Below are positions 8,704-14,909 of a stretch of 14,909 nucleotides of DNA, in pieces. The notes under the pieces were generated by a model. That model did not search any database and was not told where the DNA came from. It saw nothing but the letters and a program-made list of their open reading frames with translations. How positions within the stretch are numbered: the first letter of the stretch is position 1; each line of letters starts with the position of its first letter. Source of the DNA: Hyphomicrobiaceae bacterium (lineage in GTDB: Bacteria > Pseudomonadota > Alphaproteobacteria > Rhizobiales > Hyphomicrobiaceae); the NCBI GenBank assembly GCA_017353825.1, contig JAFMSC010000046.1, positions 1 through 14,909 on the forward strand. Reading direction: 5' to 3'. The position numbers and the translations under genes are program-made.

Positions 8704-8732
8704 TGCGTATCGCAGTGTTATAATTCCGTCAA
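8704..8732 (-). promoter_or_regulatory. Possible promoter of the Lrp gene
   Basis: On the minus strand TTGACG (8732-8727) is followed after 17 bases by TACGCA (8709-8704). The -35 box is good and the -10 box is weak. The spacer is unusually AT-rich for this window (GAATTATAACAC). Confidence 0.35.
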
Positions 8733-8828
8733 GCGCGGCCACACCATCGAGATTTTCTATCTCCAGTCGATTGCCGCGCATCTCCCCGCATGCTCACACG
8801 TAGTGAGCGGCGCAGGACGGCCCGGCAC

Positions 8829-8860
8829 TCGACACTGGCAGTCGACACTGGCAGTCGACA
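8829..8860. repeat. 13-bp tandem repeat
   Basis: Two perfect copies of TCGACACTGGCAG (8829-8841, 8842-8854) and a partial third (TCGACA, 8855-8860). It lies between the amidase stop and the Lrp promoter. It could be replication slippage or a cluster of protein-binding sites. Confidence 0.8.
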
Positions 8861-8891
8861 GCGAGGTGGGCGGCCCCCGTACGGTTCCCGG

Positions 8892-10226
8892 TTATGCGTC
8901 TTGCAGGTGGCGAACGAGCCAGCGGGCGGCCCGCAGAAGGCGGCCGTCGTCGCCGCGCGGGCCCACCAGCTGAACGCCCATGGGCATGCTCTCGGCCTCC
9001 AGGAGCGGGAGGGTCACGGCGGGCGTGCCAAGGTAGGTCCAGAACGCGCAGAACACGGGATTGCCGGTGGTGCCGAGGTGCTTGGGCGCCGGCCCCGGCG
9101 CGGCCGGCGTGAGGATCACCCCGTAGTTGAGAAACACCTCTTCCACCGTGGCGTAGGAGCGCTCGCGCAGGGCTAGCGCCGCGCAATAGTCAACGCCGCG
9201 CACGTGTCGGCCCCGCTCGACGCGCTCGGCAAGCCCCTTGCTCATCAGCTCCGGTGCCCGATCGAGGAGCGGCCCGTAGTTCGCGGCCAGCTCCACATCC
9301 TGGATGGTCCTGTGAGCGGCGAGGCCCGCCTCGGTGGTGTGGTCGAGGTTGATCTCCTCGATCTGCGCGCCGAGCGACTCGACCAGCTCGCCGAACGCCT
9401 CGTGCGTGACGGGCTCCGCCTGGCCCCAGGCGCTGGTCTTGACAAAGGCCAGAAGCGGCGGCAGCGGGAAGTCCTCGACCGCCGTGGTGAGCAGGCGCGG
9501 ACGGCTGGTGCGCATGCTCGCTGGATCGTGCTCGTCATAGGTCTGCAGCGTGTCGGCAACCAGCGCCACGTCTTCCACCGAGCGGCCGAGCACGCCCACG
9601 GTATCCAGGCTGGCGGATTGGGTCAGTACCCCGGTGCGCGGGACGACGCCAAAGGTGGGCTTGAAGCCGGTGATGCCACAGTAAGCGGCCGGGCGGATCA
9701 CCGAGCCTCCGGTCTGGGTGCCGACGGCAGCCGGCACCATCCCGGCGGCCACGGCGGCGGCCGAGCCTGACGACGACCCGCCCGGCGTGTGCTCCAGATT
9801 GAGGGGGTTGCGTGTGGGCGGCGGCGTGTTGGTGGCGAGCTCGGTGGTTACGGTCTTGCCCAGTACTAGGCCGCCGGCGCGGCGCAGGGCGGTGACGCAG
9901 GCCGCGTCGCGGGTGGGCCGGCGGCCCTTGAAGATGGCGCTGCCGTGCTCGGTGGGCAGGTCGGCCGTGTCGATGATGTCCTTGAGGCCCACAGGCACTC
10001 CATGCAGCGGGCCTACGCCTCTTCCTTCGCGGCGGGCTGCATCGGCCGTGCGCGCCTGGTCGAGCGCGTGCTCGCGGTCGAGGAACGCCCAGGCGCGGAC
10101 CTGTGGCTCCAGGGCATCGATGCGGGCAAGGCAGGCCTTGACCAGGTCCTCGCTCGTCAGCTCGCCCGATGCGATCTTGGCGGCCGCCACGGCGGCGCCA
10201 AGGGCGACCAGATCAGCCTCGTTCAT
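8892..10226 (-). CDS. Amidase-signature family hydrolase
   Basis: Cytosolic hydrolase of the amidase-signature family, which splits carboxylic amides to acid plus ammonia. The 444-residue product carries the full Ser-cisSer-Lys triad: Lys82 in GVPVGLKD, cis-Ser151 in PGGSSSGSAAAVAAG, and nucleophile Ser175 in TQTGGSVIRPA, with the normal 24-residue gap between the serines. Downstream is the FKPTFGVVPRTG stretch typical of the family. It is not GatA of the tRNA amidotransferase: there is no gatB or gatC beside it, and the C-terminal half differs from GatA as far as I can judge. The ATG at 10226 lies four bases after the TRAP permease stop, with a GGTGAGTGG overlap as ribosome site, so the two genes are one transcript. 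This link suggests the TRAP system imported the amidase substrate or a related compound. The exact amide is unknown. Confidence 0.92.
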   Translation of the reverse strand: MNEADLVALGAAVAAAKIASGELTSEDLVKACLARIDALEPQVRAWAFLDREHALDQARTADAARREGRGVGPLHGVPVGLKDIIDTADLPTEHGSAIFKGRRPTRDAACVTALRRAGGLVLGKTVTTELATNTPPPTRNPLNLEHTPGGSSSGSAAAVAAGMVPAAVGTQTGGSVIRPAAYCGITGFKPTFGVVPRTGVLTQSASLDTVGVLGRSVEDVALVADTLQTYDEHDPASMRTSRPRLLTTAVEDFPLPPLLAFVKTSAWGQAEPVTHEAFGELVESLGAQIEEINLDHTTEAGLAAHRTIQDVELAANYGPLLDRAPELMSKGLAERVERGRHVRGVDYCAALALRERSYATVEEVFLNYGVILTPAAPGPAPKHLGTTGNPVFCAFWTYLGTPAVTLPLLEAESMPMGVQLVGPRGDDGRLLRAARWLVRHLQDA

Positions 10227-10230
10227 CCAC

Positions 10231-11130
10231 TCACCGACCGTAGAAGTAATTGGGCAGCCACAGCGTCAGGCCGGGCCAGAGGTACATGATAACCATGCAG
10301 AGGATGATCACCAGCATGTAGGGCATCATGCCCCCGAAGATCTTGTTGAGAGTGACGTGCTTCGGCGCCACGCCCTTCAGGTAGAAGGCCGACATGGCGA
10401 CCGGCGGCGACAGCAACGCCGCCTGCAGGTTCACGAACACCAAGGTGCCCCAAGCACGGGGTCGATGTTGAAGTGCTTGAGGAGGGGCAGGAAGATCGGC
10501 ACGAAAGATGACGATGATCTCGGTCCACTCCAGCGGCCAGCCGAGCAGGAAGATGATGGCCTGGGACAGGATCATGAATTGGATCGGCGCGCGTGGGTGC
10601 CCGCAACAAGCATGAACGGGACCAGCGAGGCGACGAAATTCTTGAGCAATGTCCCGTAGCCGACGCGGCCCATGTCCATCGCGATGGACCTTGCCTTGCC
10701 CGGTGTGAACAAGGCGCGCAGGAGGCCCACGAACATGTTCGAGGATCGCGAACACGCCCGAGAACAGCGCCAAGCCCACGAACAGCCAGCACACCACGGC
10801 TGTGGTCTTGGCGGTGAGGAAGACCGCTTCCTTGGTGCGCTTCCAGTCGAGCGTCCTGGCGTGGATCGCGAGCAGGAACGCGCCGAGCGCGCCCGCACTG
10901 GCAGACTCCGTGGCCGTGGTGATCCCGAACAGGATCACCACCAGCACGACGATGGTGAGGATGCCGAGCGGCATCACCGAGGAGGTGAGCAGCTTGAACA
11001 CCTCGAGGCGGTCGGCGTCTAATTTGCGGTAGTAGCGCAGCAGCATCAGGGCCAGCACCGCGCAGACGCCCCAGAACCACCAGTAGAACCCGGCCGGCGG
11101 CCCCGCCGGTGAAGGCCCCTTGGAGGCGAC
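10231..11130 (-). pseudogene. TRAP transporter large permease (DctM-like), truncated and frameshifted
   Basis: C-terminal half of a TRAP large membrane subunit, the channel-forming part that imports organic acids with a periplasmic binding protein. Recognisable pieces lie in different frames of the minus strand: GILTIVVLVVILFGITTATE and WKRTKEAVFLTAKTTAVV (frame A), then MFVGLLRALFTPGK to FMLVAGTHA (frame B), PIQFMILSQAIIFLLGWPLE (frame A), VPIFLPLLKHFNIDPVL (frame C), and finally TLVFVNLQAALLSPPVAMSA to the stop (frame A). The joins need four small indels, near 10737 (extra A in GAAC), 10590 (extra CG), 10504 (extra T in TTT) and 10453 (missing base after CTT). The N-terminal part, roughly 200 residues, is absent: the frame opens after a TAG at 11187 and homology fades near 11130. 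No DctP or DctQ gene is visible. It could be real decay or clustered sequencing error. It lies four bases upstream of the amidase gene. Confidence 0.85.
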
Positions 11131-11694
11131 CTCTAGATCGAGGTGCTGCCGGCAGGCGCGGTTGGCCGATCCTCGCGATCTTCCCTAACCGGCCCCCCGT
11201 CCCCTCCCGCGACCCCCAATCCCTCCCACCGAGGACCCAACGCGAGCCTGGCCGGCAAGCTAGACTTTAGATGCGGCTTGGCCTTCATGATCGCCTCGAC
11301 GAGAGCGATGTGCTCGGGCCGATCGAGGCCGCGTACCGCATCATCCTGGCCGGCGTCCAGTCGGCGTACCGCGGTGCGCGCTGGGGCAAGGCAACCGCGG
11401 CAACCGATTGCAACGCCTGCCACACGCTGCAGAGCCGTGTGGGCGCCGGCTACACCGCTCGACGACATTGGGCGCCATTTCGGCCCATTGCCTGCCGGGC
11501 CACGTTTAGCGTTTGACGAAACCGCCGGGCGTGCCGCACAGATGGGCAAATCTAGGTTCGGCGTGTCGTGTTGCGAGCCCGCCCCGCAATCCGCGCGCCG
11601 ACGGGCCCCAGGGATGCCTTTGAGCGGCCCAGCCAAGCGGCGCGCAAGACCGCCCGAGGACGGGGCAAACGCCAGTACAAGCCGGGGAGGCCCA
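11131..11694. other. Region between the broken TRAP gene and the aminotransferase
   Basis: These 564 bases should hold the missing start of the TRAP gene but do not. They contain one possible coding remnant on the plus strand (11271-11516), a strong ribosome site for the aminotransferase at its right end (GGGGAGG, 11683-11689), and otherwise only frames without coding character. A deletion or rearrangement here would explain the truncated TRAP gene. Confidence 0.45.
11271..11516 (+). pseudogene. Possible heme-binding (CxxCH) protein remnant
   Basis: An 81-residue frame whose central part (about residues 8-60) shows strong third-position G/C bias, unlike the flanks. It contains a single c-type heme motif CNACH (about residues 48-52) preceded by a helical stretch, IEAAYRIILAGVQSAYRGARW. 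This order, helix then CxxCH, recalls the C-terminal part of small cytochrome c-like proteins. A TAG codon directly precedes the ATG, no good ribosome site or signal peptide is present, and the last 20 residues look non-coding. If it was ever a gene it has lost its beginning and probably its end. It could also be a chance frame. Confidence 0.3.
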
Positions 11695-12861
11695 ATGCAA
11701 CTCGTCTCCGCACTCGACCGCCTGGGAACCGAAACCGCATTCGAGGTGCTGGCGCGGGCCGACGCGCTGCAGCGGCAGGGGAAATCCGTCATCAACCTGG
11801 GCATCGGTCAGCCGGACTTTAAGACGCCAGCGCACATCGTGGAGGCGGCTATCAAGGCGTTGCGTGACGGCCATCACGGCTACACGCCGGCGCAGGGCAT
11901 CGTGCCGTTGCGCGAGGCGGTGGCCCGGGACTTGCAGCGGCGCCACGGCGTGGACGTTAACCCCGACGCCATCGTCATCTGGCCGGGCGGCAAGCCCACC
12001 ATGTTCTTCTCCATCCTGATCTTCGGGCAGCCGGGAGCCGAGATCCTCTATCCCGATCCGGGCTTTCCCATCTACCGCTCGATGATCGAGTTCACCGGTG
12101 CCAAGCCGGTACCGATCGTGCAGAATGAAGGCAACGAGTTCAGCTTCACCGCCGACCAAGTGCTCTCCCTTATCACGCTGCGCACGACCCTCATCATCCT
12201 CAACAGCCCCGGCAATCCATGCGGCGGCGCAGCCCGGCAGGAGGAGATCGAGAAGTTGGTGGCCGGCCTGGAGCGGTTCCCGAACGTGGCCGTGCTCTCA
12301 GACGAGATCTACAGCCAGATGCTGTACGGCGGACGCCAGCATGTGAGCCTGCTGCGCTATCCCGCGATCAGGGACCGGCTGATCGTGCTCGACGGCTGGT
12401 CCAAGACCTACGCCATGACCGGCTGGCGGCTGGGCTTCTCGGTGTGGCCGCAGGCGCTGGTGGAGAAGGTCGTGCGGCTGGCGGTCAACTGCCATTCCTG
12501 CGTCAACGCCCCCACCCAGTACGCCGGCATCGCCGCCCTCGAGGGCCCGCAGGAGGAGGTGCACAAAATGGTGGCAGCCTTCGATGAGCGTCGCCGCACC
12601 ATCGTGCCGCTCTTGAACCAGCTGCCGGGCTTTACTTGCCTCGATCCGGGTGGGGCGTTCTACGTGTTTCCCAACATCACGGGCACCGGTATGGACGCGC
12701 GCACGCTGCAGAATCGCATGCTGGAGGAGGCAGGAGTGGCCACCGTCGCCGGTACCAGCTTCGGCATCCACGGTGAGGGCTATATCCGCTTCTCCTACGC
12801 CAACTCCGTCGATAACATCCGCGAAGCGATCAAGCGTATCACAACGCTGCTGCGGGATTGA
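11695..12861 (+). CDS. PLP-dependent aminotransferase (class I/II)
   Basis: Cytosolic fold-type I aminotransferase of 388 residues, a different branch from the aatA product. Motifs in order: NLGIGQPDFKTP (34-45), GYTPAQGIVPLREA (62-75), WPGGKPTMFF (96-105), LNSPGNPCGG (169-178) with Asn174, SDEIYSQMLYGG (202-213) with Asp203 and Tyr206, Schiff-base Lys237 in DGWSKTYAMTGWRLGF, and carboxylate-binding Arg365 in YIRFSYANS. The ATG at 11695 has an excellent ribosome site (GGGGAGG, 5 bases away). The frame is open to 11143 but upstream sequence is not aminotransferase-like. The enolase-superfamily gene follows on the same strand after 140 bases, so the two may act on successive intermediates. Substrate specificity is not readable; its location beside an amidase and an Lrp regulator suggests amino-acid breakdown rather than synthesis. 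Confidence 0.93.
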   Translation: MQLVSALDRLGTETAFEVLARADALQRQGKSVINLGIGQPDFKTPAHIVEAAIKALRDGHHGYTPAQGIVPLREAVARDLQRRHGVDVNPDAIVIWPGGKPTMFFSILIFGQPGAEILYPDPGFPIYRSMIEFTGAKPVPIVQNEGNEFSFTADQVLSLITLRTTLIILNSPGNPCGGAARQEEIEKLVAGLERFPNVAVLSDEIYSQMLYGGRQHVSLLRYPAIRDRLIVLDGWSKTYAMTGWRLGFSVWPQALVEKVVRLAVNCHSCVNAPTQYAGIAALEGPQEEVHKMVAAFDERRRTIVPLLNQLPGFTCLDPGGAFYVFPNITGTGMDARTLQNRMLEEAGVATVAGTSFGIHGEGYIRFSYANSVDNIREAIKRITTLLRD

Positions 12862-12984
12862 CCCGTCATCCAGGCCCCGGGGCGTCAGACCTTCTGGGTT
12901 TGACACCATTTTCGCAACCGGCGTTGGAGCCATAGCGTCAGACCCAGATGGTCGACACCATCCTCGGCTTTGGGGATGACGGGT
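12861..12984. repeat. 124-bp segment bounded by 11-bp inverted ends, containing an internal duplication
   Basis: ACCCGTCATCC (12861-12871) is the exact inverse of GGATGACGGGT (12974-12984). Inside are the palindrome GCCCCGGGGC (12874-12883) and two copies of GCGTCAGACC (12882-12891, 12935-12944), each followed at similar distance by a GGT..GACACCAT stretch, so an imperfect unit of about 34 bp repeats with a period of about 53. CGTCATCC/GGATGACG ends are common in alphaproteobacterial intergenic repeats. The segment begins at the last base of the aminotransferase stop codon and ends just before the ribosome site of the next gene. It looks like a small palindromic or MITE-like repeat inserted between two linked genes, and may form an RNA hairpin. 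Confidence 0.6.
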
Positions 12985-13001
12985 GGGAGCGGGAGACGAC
13001 A

Positions 13002-14111
13002 ATGCGGATCGACGCCGTCGAAGTGACCCTGTTCGAATGGGACAAGATACCAGAGACTAAGTACTCAGCTGGCGCCCAGATCACCTCGGGTAAGAGCAAC
13101 CTCGGCCTCGTGCGCATCAGCACGGACGCAGGCCTTGAGGGCCATGCCTTCCTCGGCTCCGCCTACAACCCCGCCGATATGGATGCGGGCGCGCTCATCA
13201 GGTTCCTGAAGCCGATCCTCATGGGGCGCGATCCGCGGGCGCGCGAGGACCTGCACGCCGACATGCGCCAACGCCAGCGCGTGACCGGGTTGCGCACCAT
13301 CGGCGCGTGCGACACGGCGCTGTGGGACATCGCCGCCAAGGCCGCCGGCGTGCCGCTTTACCGGCTGTTGGGGAGTGACCGCTCCGCCATCCCGGCCTAC
13401 GCGTCGAGCCAGATCCTCGGAAGCCGCGAGGCCTACGCCGGCGAGGCGGCGCAGTTCAAGTCGCACGGTTGGAAGGCCTACAAGATCCATCCGCCGCAGC
13501 ACCCGGCCGGGGACATCAGGATCTGCGAGGCGGTGCGCCGGGCGGTGGGCGAGGACTTTCCGCTGATGCTCGATGCCACCTGGAGCTACGGCTATGACGA
13601 GGCCCTGCGCGTCGGTCGCGCCATCGAGAGGCTGGGCTTTCTGTGGTACGAGGACCCGCTCAACGAGGAGGACATCTACGCCTACGTCAAGCTCAAGCAG
13701 AAACTCGATATCCCCATCTTGGCCACGGAGTACCCCAGCGGGGATATCGGCACATACGCCGTGTGGCTCATGGAGCGGGCCACCGACTACCTGCGTGGCG
13801 ACATCCCCCTGAAGGGCGGCCTCACCACCATGGTGAAGACGGCGCACCTCGCCGAGGCGTTCCAAATGAACTACGAGGTGCACCATGGCGGCAACTCGCT
13901 CAACAACATGGCCCAACTGCATTTCGCCTGCGCTATTCCGAACACCACCTATTTCGAGGTACTGCTGCCTCACGAGGCGCACAAGTACGCAGTCGTCAAC
14001 GACATCCAGGTCGGCCGCGACGGCTTGGCGCACTGCCCGCAAGTGCCGGGCATCGGCGCCCAGATCGACTTCGACCTCATCAAGAAGAAGCAGATCGCGC
14101 GGCTGATCTGA
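13002..14111 (+). CDS. Enolase-superfamily enzyme, mandelate racemase subgroup
   Basis: Cytosolic Mg-dependent enzyme that removes a proton next to a carboxylate; relatives are acid-sugar dehydratases, racemases and epimerases. The 369-residue product has the N-terminal capping domain (about 1-125) and the barrel. The metal ligands are Asp191 (MLDATW), Glu217 (WYEDPL) and Glu243 (ATEYPSGD). The His side of the active site is VHHGGNS (His294 or His295), with a likely partner Asp267 (GDIPLKGG). At the end of the second barrel strand the usual KxK is KIH (Lys161, His163), so the base on that face may differ from mandelate racemase. The ATG at 13002 has GGGAG 6 bases upstream and gives the standard family start MRIDAVEVTLF. 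It is probably co-expressed with the aminotransferase before it, unless the repeat between them ends transcription. A dehydratase of a sugar acid or hydroxy acid is the best general guess; the substrate is unknown. Confidence 0.92.
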   Translation: MRIDAVEVTLFEWDKIPETKYSAGAQITSGKSNLGLVRISTDAGLEGHAFLGSAYNPADMDAGALIRFLKPILMGRDPRAREDLHADMRQRQRVTGLRTIGACDTALWDIAAKAAGVPLYRLLGSDRSAIPAYASSQILGSREAYAGEAAQFKSHGWKAYKIHPPQHPAGDIRICEAVRRAVGEDFPLMLDATWSYGYDEALRVGRAIERLGFLWYEDPLNEEDIYAYVKLKQKLDIPILATEYPSGDIGTYAVWLMERATDYLRGDIPLKGGLTTMVKTAHLAEAFQMNYEVHHGGNSLNNMAQLHFACAIPNTTYFEVLLPHEAHKYAVVNDIQVGRDGLAHCPQVPGIGAQIDFDLIKKKQIARLI

Positions 14112-14909
14112 GCGCGGGCGCTTGGGTGGTCGGTGCGTTGTAAGGGGCTGAGGCACGGGGCGGAGCGTCGCGCGGGCTGTCGCTGGTGAACTCGGCCGCC
14201 GGAATGGTGAGGACGCAGCGCACGCCCCCGGGCGCCAACGACAGGTCCACCGCACCATCGAGCTCGTAGGGAATGAGGTGGCGGATCACATCGGTGCCGT
14301 AACCGGACCTGTCCGGGGCCCCGACCGGCGGGCCGCCGGTTTCCTGCCACGCGACGCGCACACAAGCCTTTGGGTTAAGCCGCTCCCAACGCACGGACAC
14401 CTTGCCGCCGTCAGCGGAGAACGCGCCGTGCTTGGCCGCGTTGGTGGTCAGCTCGTGCAGCACCATCGACAGCGCCTGGGCGGCCTCGGGGCGCAGCGTC
14501 AGGTCGGGTCCGCCGAGGTCGGTGTTATTGCAAGTCATGTAGGGCGCCAGTTCGCGCCCCACGAGATCGGCGAGCGAGACGCCGCGCCACTGCCCGCCGC
14601 TCAGAAGCTCATGCGTAGCGGCCATCGACCGGATGCGGCCGGCGAGGTCCGTCGCCAAGTCCGCCCCCGACCGGCTGGCGTCCTGCGTACGCGAGGCGAC
14701 GGCGCTGACGGTGGCGAGGACGTTCTTCACGCGATGGTCGAGCTCGGCCGCCAGCATGCGCTGGTGCTCCTCCGCCTGCTTGCGCTCGGTGAAGTCGATG
14801 CCGATGCCGACGATGCGGGCCGGCCGGCCGGCATCGTAGGAGACGAGGTTGCGCGTCTCGATCCACCGCACCTCGCCGTCGCTAACGCGAACGATGCGGA
14901 ACTGCGCAA
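14080..14909 (-). CDS. HWE-family sensor histidine kinase (5' part outside window)
   Basis: Membrane-linked or soluble two-component sensor kinase; only the last 275 or so residues are visible and the beginning lies beyond 14909. The visible part starts in the end of a PAS domain (FRIVRVSDGEVRWIETRN, then GIGIDFTERKQAEE). The phospho-acceptor box ELDHRVKNVLATVSAVASRT follows (His codon near 14736), then the N-box VLHELTTNAAKHGA (Asn codon near 14442) and the G box with WQETGG and GYGTDVIRHLIPYEL. The H-box sequence, His in the N-box and W-x-E are the traits that define the HWE family, common in Rhizobiales, where such kinases act in general stress, light or other signalling. The C-terminal tail (about 30 residues, Pro/Ala/Ser-rich) is outside the catalytic domain. 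The stop at 14080 lies inside the enolase gene, giving a 32-bp tail-to-tail overlap. The partner regulator is not visible. Confidence 0.93.
   Translation of the reverse strand, partial: AQFRIVRVSDGEVRWIETRNLVSYDAGRPARIVGIGIDFTERKQAEEHQRMLAAELDHRVKNVLATVSAVASRTQDASRSGADLATDLAGRIRSMAATHELLSGGQWRGVSLADLVGRELAPYMTCNNTDLGGPDLTLRPEAAQALSMVLHELTTNAAKHGAFSADGGKVSVRWERLNPKACVRVAWQETGGPPVGAPDRSGYGTDVIRHLIPYELDGAVDLSLAPGGVRCVLTIPAAEFTSDSPRDAPPRASAPYNAPTTQAPALRSAARSASS

Noticed and set aside
8719..8724. Perfect TATAAT on the plus strand
   Set aside because: No -35 box at the right distance, and no plus-strand gene downstream before the minus-strand amidase gene.
8892..10226. Amidase as GatA of the tRNA amidotransferase
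   Set aside because: The catalytic triad is shared by the whole family, there is no gatB or gatC nearby, and linkage is to a TRAP transporter.
10231..11058. The TRAP gene as one intact 275-residue protein
   Set aside because: The middle third of that frame (after about 10737) is out-of-frame sequence rich in Arg/Pro/His, while proper permease sequence is found in the other two frames.
11143..11694. N-terminal extension of the aminotransferase
   Set aside because: The extended sequence is Arg/Pro/Ala-rich with no homology, and the ATG at 11695 has an excellent ribosome site at normal family start.
11133..11804. Minus-strand frame with a GntR/FCD-like phrase (RPEHIALVEAIMKAKPH)
   Set aside because: The similarity is short and the codon bias in this stretch better supports the opposite strand; it also runs into the aminotransferase start.

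Overview
The window is about 14.9 kb of high-GC DNA with strong G/C bias at third codon positions. It most likely comes from the chromosome of an alphaproteobacterium, probably Hyphomicrobiales. The evidence is a Rhizobium-type AatA aminotransferase, an HWE-family histidine kinase, a LysE-type exporter, a TPP-riboswitch-controlled thiC, and a typical amidase/TRAP/Lrp catabolic neighbourhood. I saw no tRNA, rRNA, CRISPR array, transposase or phage gene.

Left part (1-5350). Two minus-strand exported proteins come first: a YkuD L,D-transpeptidase (18-860) and an anchored or secreted protein of unknown function (1014-1637). A divergent LysE-type exporter follows (1847-2527), then a convergent aspartate/prephenate aminotransferase, aatA (2829-4052). 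The next 908 bases (4053-4960) hold no convincing gene. They end at a small, clearly coding cysteine-containing protein (4961-5194).

Thiamine part (5357-7814, minus strand). A sigma70-like promoter leads into a TPP riboswitch. The riboswitch precedes a two-gene unit: an unrecognised 130-residue protein with four membrane segments, then thiC seven bases later.

Catabolic part (8070-14111). On the minus strand are a TRAP large-permease gene that lacks its N-terminal part and carries four small indels, an amidase-signature hydrolase four bases downstream of it, and an Lrp/AsnC regulator with a palindromic operator candidate in its leader. On the plus strand are a second PLP aminotransferase and a mandelate-racemase-type enolase-superfamily enzyme, separated by a repeat-like segment with inverted ends. 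A reasonable inference is a module for uptake and breakdown of an amide or amino-acid-like compound: TRAP uptake, amidase deamidation, transamination, acid-sugar-type dehydration or epimerisation, and Lrp sensing. The substrate is unknown and uptake may be lost. An HWE sensor kinase runs off the right edge and overlaps the enolase gene tail to tail.

The most interesting items are the riboswitch-controlled membrane protein ahead of thiC, the locally frameshifted TRAP gene, the 124-bp inverted-end segment at 12861-12984 with its dispersed GTCAGACC/GGTCTGAC motif, the operator candidate at the Lrp gene, and a possible cytochrome-like remnant at 11271-11516. I did not find a clearly new multi-gene system.
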